Shown here piece after piece: positions 22,251-36,500 of a DNA stretch of 64,000 nt (within the stretch, counting starts at the first letter, position 1; each line of letters starts with the position of its first letter). Source of the stretch: Dendrolimus kikuchii (lineage: Eukaryota; Arthropoda; Insecta; Lepidoptera; Lasiocampidae); assembly GCA_019925095.2 (NCBI GenBank), contig CM034389.1, forward strand, positions 14,701,435 through 14,765,434. Reading direction: 5' to 3'. The position numbers were made by a program, and so were the translations under genes. Below the pieces are notes generated by a model. It was given only the letters and a program-made list of their open reading frames with translations, was not told the DNA's origin and did not search any database.

Positions 22251-24515
22251 CTAAGCAGGTGCTTTAACTTCAGTAGAAGGTTTTTCTTCAAGTCCATCTG
22301 CTGTAGCAGCTTCATTTTCACCAGTATCCCCATTCTTGGTGGCTTTATCGCTTTTTCTAAACTTGTCATATCTGTAACGATAAAAAAATTAAATTATGAT
22401 AACTAAATACCACTAGTCATTCCAAATAATATGAGTTGTAATGCTTCCCAGAAAACATGCACTACTTAGGCAGTTTCTGTTGTACAATATGGAATCTGCA
22501 TGTAATCCTAATTAGGTAAAAAAAAAATATTTGTAATGTACAAACACAATACAAATTATCCGGTCCTGTGTAACATTCAAAATTAACTGTTGTTTAATTG
22601 GCTAATTAATTTTTAATGGGACTTAATAAATCTTATGAAAATAAAACTGCTCAGCAAAACATAATACTTGAAGTTCCCGCCAAAATTCTGTAATATATAG
22701 AAATAAAAAAATCTTAGAGCAGACTGTAAATTACAACTATGTGTTGCATTATCGGAATCGTTACAACTGTACTTCGCCCTGGGGTCTTGCCTCATACTAC
22801 AAATAAATTCGAAATTTGACATATGCACAGACCAAAATCGTCCACTCCAGAATCTTGCCAGCAATTATACCAGTTTTATATTTTTGATTATGATGAGTGG
22901 ATCAGAACTAATTGATGAACTAATATTATTATATAAACATTTTGTACCTGCCAAGATCCTCTTCATCTTCACTAGCCTCATTACCTTGAGGGTCAACTTC
23001 ACGTAGCAAGTCCCCAATATCTTTGTCAACATCAGCCCACAGCTTATCTTCACTGCCTGTAACGAAATATTCAACTTTGGAGAGAGATATCAAAACAAAG
23101 TGCTTGTAAAACTGGTTTCCTTATTTTATACAATTTGTTTATAGTCACAATAAAAACTTTTCAGTATCATAAATATTGTCTGCATATAAAAATATTTGCT
23201 TAATTTTTCAACACCATCGTCATGCCAAATGTATTATACGTGTTTTCTTCAGAGCCCAAGATCTACTTTCATGCTTTTTCTTCCATTTCACACTCTGACA
23301 TCTCTCATTATAAGATTCTAGTTATCTCATACTCATTACACAAATTAAAAAGAAACTGGTACACATACAGTATTACACAACTAATAATTTCTCCCAATGT
23401 ACCTGTGCAGTAAACAAATGTTGGTACATATAGCAATGTATGAATCGTGTAAACGGGACAGAGATATAAATGCGTAGCAAGCTACACTCTGCCTTTTGAC
23501 CTTGCTAATAACGATCATTATACATTATTTACATATCGAAAACCGCTCCGCCTTATCAGCGCAAACGAAAACTGCTAATCGGAATTATAATTTGTGTAAT
23601 GCCTTTTTAAAGGATCTTAAATTATAGTTCACAGGTTAAAAAGTCACCGTCTAATATCTAAATTATAAAATTTTAATCATGCCATGTCTGTCTGTTCCTT
23701 GAAGCTATTTAAAACAAAAAAACAACTGGAATAGACTATATAAACGATGGATGCATTTTTTTGGATTTCTTGTTTGTTTGTTCGGGATTCACGTAAAAAC
23801 TACTGGGTCGATTTCGATTCGGTTTTTACTGATCGACATCAAATTTCTAAACTTAAAATCTGCGTTAATTTTTATCCGGGGAATCACGCGGGAATTTTTC
23901 TGGGAATGATTTGAAACAGCCGGATTGAAAAGAAATTGGAATTCAAATGTGATTTTTTCACTGATCGATAGCAAATTTTATGTAATAAAATATGTGATAC
24001 TTTTTATCCCGGGAATCCCGCGGGAAAAATTCTCAGGAGATGTTTGTAGTTGTTTGGGTGCATAAAAATTAGCTTATTCTCAGACAGTTTTCAATCGATA
24101 GCTTACATACTTTATTAAATGCTATGATACTTTCGTGTCCCGGGAATCCCGTGCGAATTTTAAGTTAAGCGTGGACGTAGTCGCGGGCATATCATAATTA
24201 TAAATATTGTTGCTGTTGGCAATGCTATTGCATTTCCAACAGCAACAATATGCCGGAAGATCGGCTTTAGTCGTCGACAATAGAAAAGATCCCTAGTAAG
24301 GTATTAGATACCGTCGACTTTAGAGGTCGATACCACAACCCGAGCATGACTTAGGTGTCAGCCCAAGAAAATTATTACTTTCAGTAAGGCAACAAATATA
24401 AGAATAAATTTATTTTATTTATAATCATGTACCATAATTATTTTTCCCGCGGCTACGCCGCATGAAAGCCCTAGGTGATAGCTCTATGTTACATACATAA
24501 AAAATTTATTATGTG

Positions 24516-24596
<81 letters not shown>

Positions 24597-27500
24597 TTCA
24601 ATACTTTAGTTTTCTTTGCAAATTCACTATAATTATGAAGAAACTAAGTTAATATAGTTTAGACAACTGCACAGCAAAACAAAGAAAAGTCACAGTCAAC
24701 CTGATTTGAAGTACCTAACAGGCAATGAATGAAACATGTGTCCAATCTGGCAACATATTTGTTATTGCTTTACAATGATGGTTGTCTACATCGCAATTAC
24801 AGCGTCATTTAATTGCTAATCCGTCTATTCTAAGTAAACAACGTCTTTTATCGGAATAAAACCTATCCTAAGTGTTGTTTCAGCTTATAAGCCTTATGTC
24901 GAGTTTCATTCTTATATGTTTATTAGTTTCGGGAATATAATATAAGCCAATTGATTAAACGCGGGAAAAATTTAAAGAAATGTTTTATAGGAAACTCAAA
25001 ATCCTTTACATGTCATTTTATCCAAAAGGAAAAAGTTATTAAAGTTTAATTTTTTAAGAAGAATAAATACATACATACATAACTTCACGCCAGTTCCCTT
25101 GCGGGGTAGGCACGAACAACACAGTGCCATTTAGGCTTATTCTTACACACCTCACTTGCCTCTTTGACATTCATAACTCTTGTCATGCAAGCTCGTCTGT
25201 TCTTAAGAAGAATAAATATTATATCAAAATGTCTTTCATTTAATTATAGAAGGTATATAGAGATTTTCACCCGAAGCGTTAGAGGGGTCCGCGCCGTTGT
25301 CGAGTTTCTTCTCGTCATCAGCCTCGGCGTCGGTGGCGTTCGGCTTGTCGGCGGCAAGCGGCGCGGCGCCGGCGGGGGCGGCGGCGGGCGCGGGGGCGTC
25401 GCTCGCGCCCCTGTCGCGCTGCTGGTGCAGCTGGCGGTGGATACGCTCGGCGTGCTTGCGCAGCGTGCGCGTGTCGCGGTGCTGCACGTAGCAGCCGAGG
25501 TGGATGCGCAGCCGGCAGTGGCGGCGCAGCGCTTCCGCCTCCTCGGCGCTGCCGGCCTCCGCGCGGGGCAGGTACACGCGGCACAACTCACACCACCACA
25601 CCTTAACGGTAACACACGCATATTTCGAACAGAACTATGTTTAAAAAGATGAAAATGAACACATGCGCTTTTCGTTCACATCTACATAGATGTGATAAAA
25701 AAAAATAATAGGTCTACCTACCTACCTCTTTTATTACTAGAGGTAGATTTTGACCTTGACCCTTGATTAGAATAGTAAAACCCAACAGGGTTTGTAGTAA
25801 AATGTGTTAATATAAACATATATTAACACATTTTAACAGCAAAGATTGCATTACTAAACTATCCATTATCAGAATATGTAGATTTTATATATGCCCTAGC
25901 TGTTACCCGGGATTTCGTCGTTCGGATGGAATATAATTTAATTTCCCTTCCGGTGCAGCAATGACAGCAATATGTGCGTGGGCCTTTCAATTTTCTTCTA
26001 AAATAAAAGTAGTCTAAGTTACTCCTTATAACATTAGCTATTTGCCAGTAAAAGTCCCGTCAAAATCGGTCAAGCCGTTTCAGAGATTACCTGGCACAAA
26101 CAGACACAAAAAAAAATGTTTTTTGATATAAATACTGTATATACTTTCATATGCAATCAGTGAAAAGCTGCTGTTTTTGAATTACAAACAGACACTTCAA
26201 TTTTATTTATTTGTATTATACTCACTACCAAACCTTTACATGTAAGATATTTACATTATATTAGGTCTACCGGAAAGTTCTATCCACTCGGATTTGAAAT
26301 TTTTTTCAACAAGTCTGCAAGCTATAATTTGACAACTATTTGGCTCTTTCTTTTTAACGCTTATTGTATAGGTACATACCGATCTGTCAAATTAACTAAA
26401 ACCAAGATGCTTGATATAATTATTATGTGAGATAGTACTGTGTAATTATGGCTATTGATAATAGTAGACAGTTAGGCCGGCCATACACGGGCAGCTTGAC
26501 GCAGTCAAGATCGACTGCTTCAAGCTGCGACTGCATAGTGAACTAAAGACTTCTACGTACATACATACACGAACCGGTCAATCAGTTGCAATTGCTTCGG
26601 GCAGTTGGTAGCACGGTGAAATTTCATCATGCGGTCATGCAGTCGCCAGTACACTGACTGCTCTGGCGCAGTTACCCTCGCCCGCGCTCTGGCGCTCTTC
26701 ATTCCACACAATTTTCTATTTTTACGCCACCGTCGTCGTCGTATGAGCAAAAGCAATAGAAGTGCTTCCTCCTCAAAATCCATGATGCTACTGATTTGAA
26801 ATTGCCAACTGCTCGAACAGTTAAACTAACTGCTCAAGCAGTTATCAATGGCAGCCTCAAGCTGTTGACTCTTGACTGCAAGAGCGGTTCGTGTATGTTG
26901 GTCACTAGGTAACTGATCGAGCAGTCCGTGTATGGCCGGTCTTACACGAGAGGTGAAAGTGACCTATTCAGGCATGAGATGATTTGGCGCACGAGCGTAG
27001 CGAGGGCGCTAATAATTCAAGCGTCTAAATAAGCCTTTCACCCGAGCTTAACATTCTGCTTTTGATTACAAGGAAAGTAACAAAAACTAACAAGTTAAAC
27101 AAACTACGACTTCTCTAATGAAATCAGGCTAACGCCTGATCTATATATTATTATCTAAATTTGATGAACTCATTTAATATGTCACATATGAAACAAAGTT
27201 ATTTTTTTTCTGTGGTATTTTAGCCAGTATTTTTTATCACTGATGAAAGTAAATATTTTACTTAAATTTATGTAAATTGAATAATAATTTAGTGAAAAGT
27301 AATTGATAGATATAAAATGATGTTACAAAATTGTTGTTATTTTTTTTTACAATTTATGCCATTGACAGCAGGGAGAATTGTTTCCCAGGGACGAAAAGTG
27401 TTGTTTTGCTTAAGCAACTCCAAGCATACGTTCAAAATATGAGAAATGAAAAATTGAAGCGAGTGAGGTGTATAAGAATAAGCCTGAATGGCGTTCTGTT

Positions 27501-30500
27501 GTTCGTGAATACCCCGCAAGGGAACTGGCGTGAAGTCATGTATGTATGTATGTAGAAATGAAAAATTGATTTAGGCCACTGTACTTTGTGCCCAATTCCA
27601 ACAAGGAAGAAATGCTACAGATATGTGTAGAAATTTATTGATACTGTTTAGTGATGGTTCAATTTCTTGTTTGGGTAATATAATAGGGTTTGAAAATTTT
27701 TAAACAGATGATTTCGACCTTTCTGATAACCCATGCTCTGGTGAACTGTCTTTGATTTACGACGACGCTGACATGGTAATTTTAGAGCAAAATGCTTTAT
27801 TAAGAACATGGGAAACCGCAGAAAAGACTAATTCAGCTCAACAAATAATTTCAAACCATATATGAAACATGTGGTTGGAGTGGAAATATTTGAGATAGGT
27901 GCAACGTGAGTTAAGTGGGAAGAAGTTGAATGATTGAGACATTATATGCACTTCTCTGCTTGTATGGAATAAAATCGAACTCTTCATGGACGGGCCGATA
28001 AGTGGGGTATAAAGTGGTTTACCTATAAAAACATTCTTATCCTTTCATCCTTAAACATCCATTACAGCACACAAACACACTAATCGTATGTTCGCAAATT
28101 AAGCAAGGGACACTTGTGTTTTTGGTAATATACAACAGACTACTCTGAGGCCGATCCCAGACATCCGGACCATAGTAAATAACGGAAAAACATTTCCAAA
28201 ATTTACCACGCCAAGAATCGAACCCGGAGCCTCTGCGTTCCAAAGAGGTAGGTCGGCAAACTCTTAGCTAGCTCAACTACAAAGGCCGTCAAGCCATATT
28301 GTGAAACCTCTAAACTGAAGTTGAGCCTGAGCAAGAAAATGTTGTGCATATGATGGAACCTTACCTACTATCCATTTCGAGTTGTTATAACTGAATGAAA
28401 AGCTAAATTCGAACATGTACAGTAAGCAGTTAGGTAATTTACAAACAGCACTCCAAAAAACACAAATTAGTAGAGCTAGACTGGGAAATTCTGTCCCATC
28501 CAGCACACTCCCCTTACCTAGCAGCCTAGGATTACCACTTAGAAATCACCTTACAAAAATTCTTATACATTCTTATGGGCATAAAATCCATAAACGTAGA
28601 AGTAAATCCAACAAGTACTGGGTCAATCAATTTTTCACCTCTAAGGAGAAGGCTTTTTTTTTTAAATGAGATAAACAAACTGCCATCACACAGACAAGAA
28701 GTCTTAAATAATGATATTAATTAAATTATTCAATAAACTTTATTCAAATTATAAATCTTTGAAGTGAAACTTCTTCAGAATCATTGTGATTTAAAACTCG
28801 ATGAAACGAAAAAAGTGACACTAAAAAGAGATAAACACATAAATCTATCTATAGGACTAAGTCTGTGAAAGAATCAAATAAGAGTTTTGCATTGTACAAC
28901 ACAGATTAGTCAATAAGATCGATGATGAAACATAGGTCCAATGTGGACTGAAATAAAACTGATAATAATATTTTTAGACTAAAACCGTGAAAAGTTGAAG
29001 ACTTAAACAGTTTATTTTGAATTACAATATGTTGGCAGATGAGGCTAAAGGCTAGGCTATTTATATTAATAAAAGTTATAGAAGAAATGATCTGTGAGTA
29101 TCTGAAGTTTCACTTCTACTGCGTGTGAACTGCACTGCACACATCTTTTTTATTCTAAAAATAGACAGAACTTTACTTTCCAGTAGACATAATATTATAA
29201 AAGTTCACTTTATAATTATTGAAACGGTGAACACGGGTGTTTTATACGTGTGCACAAGTATTAGCCATCAAAGCAAGTATTGGATACTTTATTATTATAA
29301 TCATACCTCCATTTTCTTAATGTGTTCACTGCCAATGTTAATTTCCACTTTTTCTTTTTTTGGTGAAGCTTCATCTTTTTTCTCACCACCGGAGTCATCA
29401 TCTTCCACCTCTGTAGTAACCATGAATATTGATTTAAAAAAAAAATGTTGACTAATGTAACTACCCTTACATAATGATATTAACAAAACCAAGTGAAAAT
29501 GGCAGACATAATATACTGAATATAGTTACTGTAATTTATAATTATAAAATTTCATTACAGCCGATTCAGCTATTTTAATAATATAACAATAAGTAGTAGT
29601 AACTGAGTAACTGCCCATATACGTTCAACTGGGCTCTGCTGGGCTTGGGTGTCCCATTATTTGGGAATGGACAGTATATCTATCACACTTGTCCAAGGCG
29701 GCCTAGCTGGTTTGACACATTGTTTATCTCAATGTGCAGGTTTCATCACAATGTTTTTCTTTACCATTGTTAGCATGTGGTAATCGTGACAATACGCATA
29801 CTGGGTCAGAAAACTGCATAAGTGGTGCATGTATTGCGGCCAGGATTCGAACTCGCGCCCTTTATGTTTGGAAAGCATTCGCTTGCCATTATAGAACCAT
29901 GACATTAATTATTTTATCGACATTAAAAACAATTTAGTGTTTTCTATATTAGTGTCAGAGGGAAGATTAAAATTAATGAATTCAGTCTCACCATCAACAT
30001 CGCCCACAGAATCAAGTGTCATGAAGTTGTCGAGATCAACATCCATGCCCTCGTCGCCGCTGCCCTCGACTTTCGGGCTCGCCCGTCGAGCAGATTGACT
30101 CGCTTTCTTCTGAAGGAACAAAAATATATTTGTAACTCAGTAGTATGTTAAATCTACTGATATTATGAGGATTAGTACACAGACCACGAGAACACGCGCC
30201 TTTAAATCAAAATGTCAACTCTGTAGGTGTTCGTGCAGCATGCATCGAGAGCGAATGCGTTGCACTTGCTCTAGTACGTGCTCGGGTAAAGCGCTGACGC
30301 AGCGAAATCACCACCGCGCGAGCCGCTTACGGTCACCGCGATGACCCAGTTTTTAAACGTGTGCATCATGTGTTTGTTTAAACATTATTTAAGGCGAAGT
30401 CATATATGATCCTTTCTTTTGAGTATGTTAAAATTAAAAGAAAAACAGAACATCTGGTATATCAGAGTTTACTAGATGAACGCGCCGAAAGGAAAAAGCT

Positions 30501-33500
30501 TTCAAAGCTTAGAAAAAGACTTGAAGTCATGTATTCAGGAACTACAGAGAGAACTAAAACCCGTTCAAAACCCAAAGAAAAAAGATCCACCTAAAGACTC
30601 TTAGTGACGAAAGGTCATCTGAATGTGAGTAGGAGAGAGGATGAAGAGAAATTGGCTAAAGAAACGGAGTGGCTACATCAGCAGAACCGCAAGAAAAGGA
30701 AGCTGAATTGTTCACTAACCCCATCCACAAGACAGAGAAGCAGGGACAAGCTCTTCTCTAGAAAAAAAAGTAATACCGAAAATTAATAAAATTCCACAGC
30801 CACCACCAGTTATTGTGGAAAACATTAAGAACTACCAACAATTTTATTTTAATGTCTCTGCCTGTTGTGGACAGGATCACTTCCCTGACCTCTCCCCCGG
30901 AACTCCCGTACCCCCACACCCCGCTTACAGCAAATATGTAGCTCGCTCGGTTAGCAGCTAAGCGTCTGCTTAAAAGTTGTACCTTAGCCAGTGCGGTGCG
31001 AGCCTCTGGCATGGATATTAGTTCCTAGTTTATCAAGTATACAGTTTCCGAACAAGTAGTACACACACAAGGAAGAACAGTAATAACAGGAAGCATTCGG
31101 AAGTCCTACACTACCAAAATAATCACTTTTGATCAAAATGAAAAATGGTGATGGTGTGAAGATTAATGTCAATAATGAAGAAACATACAAAAGTATTACC
31201 TCGCCCATGTCACAAAATAATTGTACTTGGTACTCCTACAAGAACAAGCAGGATAGGCCTATAAGAGTAATCACTAAAAAGTTGCATCTTTTTTGAACCA
31301 CTAAAAACGTCTATTGTGAACTCATGAATGCCATTATAAACCCCCGAGGAATTAGATTTGGAAGCAAGAACATTAATAAAGCATAACAAAACAACCAAGC
31401 TTATTATTCAGTTGATGATTATTTTTGTTCTTAAATATGATTATATAAAAATATATTTTTATTAACACAATATTTTGTAATATAAATAATATTTATTGTA
31501 AATTTTTCATTTTTTATAATGGTAATTATGAACTTTTTAAAATAATTATTTGAGCCTTATGTAGTACGTATTTATATTCAGACACAAATATTTTTGTTAT
31601 AATTAATATAAATAAAATAAAATATAAGCCCGCAGGAAATAAAAGAAAAGTCCAGCCCAACAGTTATCCAAATGAAATACTTAAAACTCATACACGAGAA
31701 TAGGAAATTGAGAAAAAAATGGCAACAAACACGATACCCACCAGATAAAACTCTAGGAGAGGTTTAACTGCTGGGTATTATCTAACAAAAAAAATAAGCA
31801 GGGAAATACAAAAATTCAAAGACTATGCATTCCTACCACAGTGAATTGAATAGTAATCAAACAACAGATTAGTCTTCATGGAAAGCAACAAAATCATTAA
31901 AACAACCTGTTACATATACCCCCATTTAGGAAGAAAATAGAAACTGAGCAATCAACAACAACCAGAATGCAAGTTGATTTGCACATCATCTGGAACGAAT
32001 ATTCCAACCTAACATTATTGATGTTGAAGATCCCATATTTGGACCAACATCACAAGAAGAGAATAAACTGGTTACCCCCAATGAAGTCAAGAAAGAGAGA
32101 AATAAATTACAACTAAAGAAAAGTCCCTGATACTATCTCACAACCGCAAAGTTCTCCGAAACTTACCAAGGAAAGCGATAGTAAAACTATCCACCCTTAT
32201 TAATGCTGTGTTTAGAATAAAATATGTTCCTGATGTATAGAAAGTAGCTGAAGTTATCATGGTACCTAAACCTGGTAAAACCTCCCCATGAAGCATCATC
32301 ATATAAACCAATTTCTCTTCTTCCAATTATGTCAATTATTCACCTAAAAGAGGAAAAGCAAAAGTATGCGGAAATATTACATTACTTCCATTATACGCCA
32401 CCATTAGACCAGTAACAGAAGAAAAACAAAGATATTATGTGTTTACTAATACATCCCTCCAGTTTTTCAGGAACATTTTAAGAGTCTTAAAACCTCGAAA
32501 TGATAAAAATGGATCACTTTTTAAAAATAATTAATAAATGTTCATGAATTATTTCATTAAAGTTATTGTTTCAAATAAAACTCATAATTCTTTATTGCTT
32601 CGTCACTTATAGGACATTCAGTTAATTTTGAAAATGGTCTAAGTCAATTGAAGCTTTAAAAACCACATTTTCATATGAAATTCAGACAAAATTCGATATT
32701 CATAATAAATTTCCATTGATCAAGAGCAAAAAAATTATAAATTAAAATGTCGTATAATAGGAAAATATTTTTTGATACATTCAAATGCAATTCATTAAAT
32801 ATCTCGACACAAGAAATATATGACTTAAACCACTTTCATAATTATGGGCACATTTAACCATGTTGGATATGAAATGAAAGGAAGTCACTGAAAAGCAAAC
32901 ATTTACAAAATTAGGCCTTTGCAATCAATATACACTTATTAGGAAAAGCAACTGATTAGTGAGGTGAAGGAAGGGATCATTATTGAACCTTAAGATGTTC
33001 CAACGAGCATATGTGGTGCTCGTATATCATCGGCGAGCGGAATGTGGCCCGGCATATGCGGCAGAAGGGCATCAGGAAGCGTTTCATGGCACGGTGCGTG
33101 TCGGTGAGGTTATGCGCGTGGCGCGTGGTGCGATGGTTCAGGCGGCACACTAGGCAGAAGGTGGTGCGCGCGGCGAGCTCGGCGCCGGCCGCCGCCTCCA
33201 GCTCGCGCTGCGCCCCGCGTTGCGCGACGCGCATGCGCAACAGCTGCGCCTTATGCCGGCGCGCCACCGCGCTCATCGCCGCGCGATGCTTGCTCGACGT
33301 CAAATGCTTCGTGTAGCCCTGCCAAGCAATACACAACATGAAACATACGGTATTTCTCTTTTTAACGGTCTTCCGTGATCACGGCTGTTGAAAAGCGGCC
33401 GAAACGTTGGAATAATAAAAAACAAATAAAATTACCGCACTCAAAACCGTCAAAACATAGTTTTATTATGAGACATACGGTTTAAAATGCAAACAATCTA

Positions 33501-36500
33501 CTTAGATTTATAATTGAACTTGGTAGATGGCAGTGGATTTGAGCTCCAGAATTTTGAAATTTTGGTAAAAAATTTGTTTATTTGAGTAGTCAATTTACAT
33601 TCGCAATTGAATCAGAGAGATGGCGCTGCAATCGGGTTGCAGAATTTTTATTTTTAGAGCAGAACAATGTCTGCCGGGTCACACAGTTATCTTGTGTGTG
33701 TAGATTTTAAACCACTATTTTTTTATTCAAAAACCACATCTTTTAATCCGTCCTTAGCACACTAAGGACGGCTTTAAAGATGTGGTTTTTAAATATCAAA
33801 TATAGAATTGCACTCACGGCAAATGTAGCACATTTCTCTTTGCAATGCACACAGGACAAATGCACATAGGGACGTGGACGGCGCGGTGCGGCATCCGACG
33901 CGGCGTCCGGCTCCTTGTCAGTATCTTCGGCCGCCTCCTCTTGCTCTCCTTCCGATACCTCCGGTTCTGGCTGCATTAGTAATTAATTAACATAATCTCT
34001 AAATATTATATATACATGTCATAAATCATAACATTCTTAGATTTCATGAATAACATCAGAACAATTAACATTGTTGAGTTTATACTGTTACGAGTTAGCG
34101 GGACTCGAATTAAAATTCCGTTAGTATTATTAAAGTTTATTAGAACTATACAAACACGTATAACACAGGTACAAATATAACACACAACAACGACGTACGA
34201 ACACAACAAATCCAAACGTATAATGCAGAAGGTCGTAATTCATAAAACGCGCAAAGTCCGTCACTATTAGATTCCCGAATGTACACACGTCACGCCCGTA
34301 TCGTAGACGTCGACACAATCAGCTTGAAATCGTAATCCCCAACACCTGGCTAATGATGCAGCCGCAAGCGGCCGTAAATGAGTACAATAGAACAATAGGC
34401 TGTACTTTACAATAACTAGAAACGTATACCAATACAAAAGTGAACAAAAGAAGACGATCATAAAAGGATTACAATTAGATCAAATGCCGACAGGTAATAA
34501 AATGTGCTTCCACAGATCTGTATGTGAAATTTGTCTTTGTCGGGGCCTAGGTTGTAACAATATTTAACATCTGTTAAATTCTATTGGTAGTCAGTCGCAA
34601 AATACACCTTTATGAGTAAACACGTATTTCATTGTCAATCCTGTTACAAGTCAAAACAATAGTGAACCTTAATACATCCAACAAACATTGTTTTGCTAAT
34701 TTCAAAAATGTTCCTACCATTCCATATTAATATTACTAATCTGTCTGTCTGTTCCGTTTTCACGGAAAAACTACTGGACCGCTTTGGCTGAAACTCAGTA
34801 TATATTCAATACTGAGAATGAACATAGGAAACTTTTTATCCCGAAAAATGGGATCGTTTCCGGGATAAAAATATATTTGTCTCCTCTGTTTGTTATGCTT
34901 TTACGGAAAAAAGACTGAACCGTTTTGGCTGAAATTCGGTATATATGTAATTTTAATACCCATGGTGGACACGGGATACTTTTTACCCCGGATAATGGGA
35001 TAGATTTAAGTAAAGGTTATCCTAAGAAGTAGGATAGGTTTTTTGTAATTTGCTATTTTTGTCATTTATGTAGTTTTCATAGACGAGGGATAGATAAATA
35101 AAACTAGGACGGTTTGAAATAGAGGATGAAAGTTTGGTTGAGACCACGATGGATGGGTTAGCCCATCTCCCGGGATGAAAAGTATTTATGTCCATTTTCG
35201 GTATGACATTTAAACAAAATTACAGCAAAACCGATCCAATATTCCTAGTAGTATTCCGTTATCGTAATTCGTTCGTTAATTTTTATATCTATAAACTTGA
35301 TAAATGATTTAGTCTCATCGAAACTTTCATCTTCTATTTCAAACCGTCCTAGTTTTATTTATCTATCCCTCGTCTATGAAAACTACATAAATAACAATAA
35401 TGACAAATGGGACAAAACGGGCAAAAAGGACAAAACAGACATAAAGGATAAAACGGACAATAAGTAGAAAAGGGACAAAATGAGAAGTGACAAAATGACA
35501 AATATGACCCAAATAACAGAAATGACTAAAATCACAAAATCCTATCCTATTTTTTGGGATAACCTTTAAATTAATCTATCCCATTAACCGGGATAAAAAG
35601 CATCCCTTGTCCACCCTCGGTATTAAAATTACCTATATACCGAATTTCAGCCAAATTCGTCTAGTAGTTTTTCCGTAAAAGCATAACAAACAGAAACAAA
35701 TATATTTTTATCCCAGAAACTATCCTATTTTTCGGGATAAAAATTATCCTATGTTCATTCTCGGCATCGAAAAAATAATTATATATGTACTTTTTCCGTG
35801 CAAACACAACAGACAGACAGACAAGATACTTTCGCATTTATAATATTAATAGGGATATGCAAGTATCACACAAGGACACTATCGTGTCACAGACTTCTAT
35901 CTCACATTGTGTTAGTACAGGTGTTTGATTTAAGATTTTTTTTTTCAATTTTTTTTTATTGCAGGAGTTCAGCAGACAGGCAGACGGCCCACTTGATTGA
36001 AAGCGGTAACCATCGCCTATGGACATTTGCAACACCGAAGGTGCTACAAATGCGCTGCTGCTCTCTTAAGGGTCACTGGAGCCTAGTCACTAATGCCGGA
36101 ACACAACTCAAGGTTGTTATGGCGACATACTTTAGACGAGGGGTGGCAGCCATCCAGTCGGGCGAATGCCCTAGCACCTGGCTGTGGGTTGTTTAGTCGC
36201 CTCTTAGGACAGGCCGCCCGGCCGCAGGAAATTGTATTCTTTCTCCGTTCCTGCACGGATAAAAAGCCATTTTAAGCCCAATCCTAGGATCTCACTAACC
36301 ACTCATTTGCCTTTCTATCGGTTAAAATGTTGACAAAGTTCCATACAGGTAAGATCAAATTTCTACTGATGGTAAGGTAAAATCTATACTAATATTATAA
36401 ATGTGAATTATGAATATAATAATTATGAATGTCAAAGAAGCAAGTGAGGTGTGTAAGAATGGGCCTAAATGGCGCTCTGTTGTTCGTGCGTACCCCGCAA

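Noticed and set aside
24517..24592. CRISPR-like or satellite array
   Set aside because: Simple dinucleotide repeats without spacers; the tandem 26-bp unit at 46.6 kb also has no variable spacers.
25164..25652. Plus-strand open frame over a GC-rich patch
   Set aside because: It is antisense to the Pep exon at 25271-25601; Ala/Arg-rich composition follows from GC content.
28415..28669. 84-residue plus-strand frame
   Set aside because: Inside a Pep intron, antisense, and no recognisable motif.
33011..33316. Plus-strand open frame
   Set aside because: Antisense shadow of the Pep zinc-finger exon.
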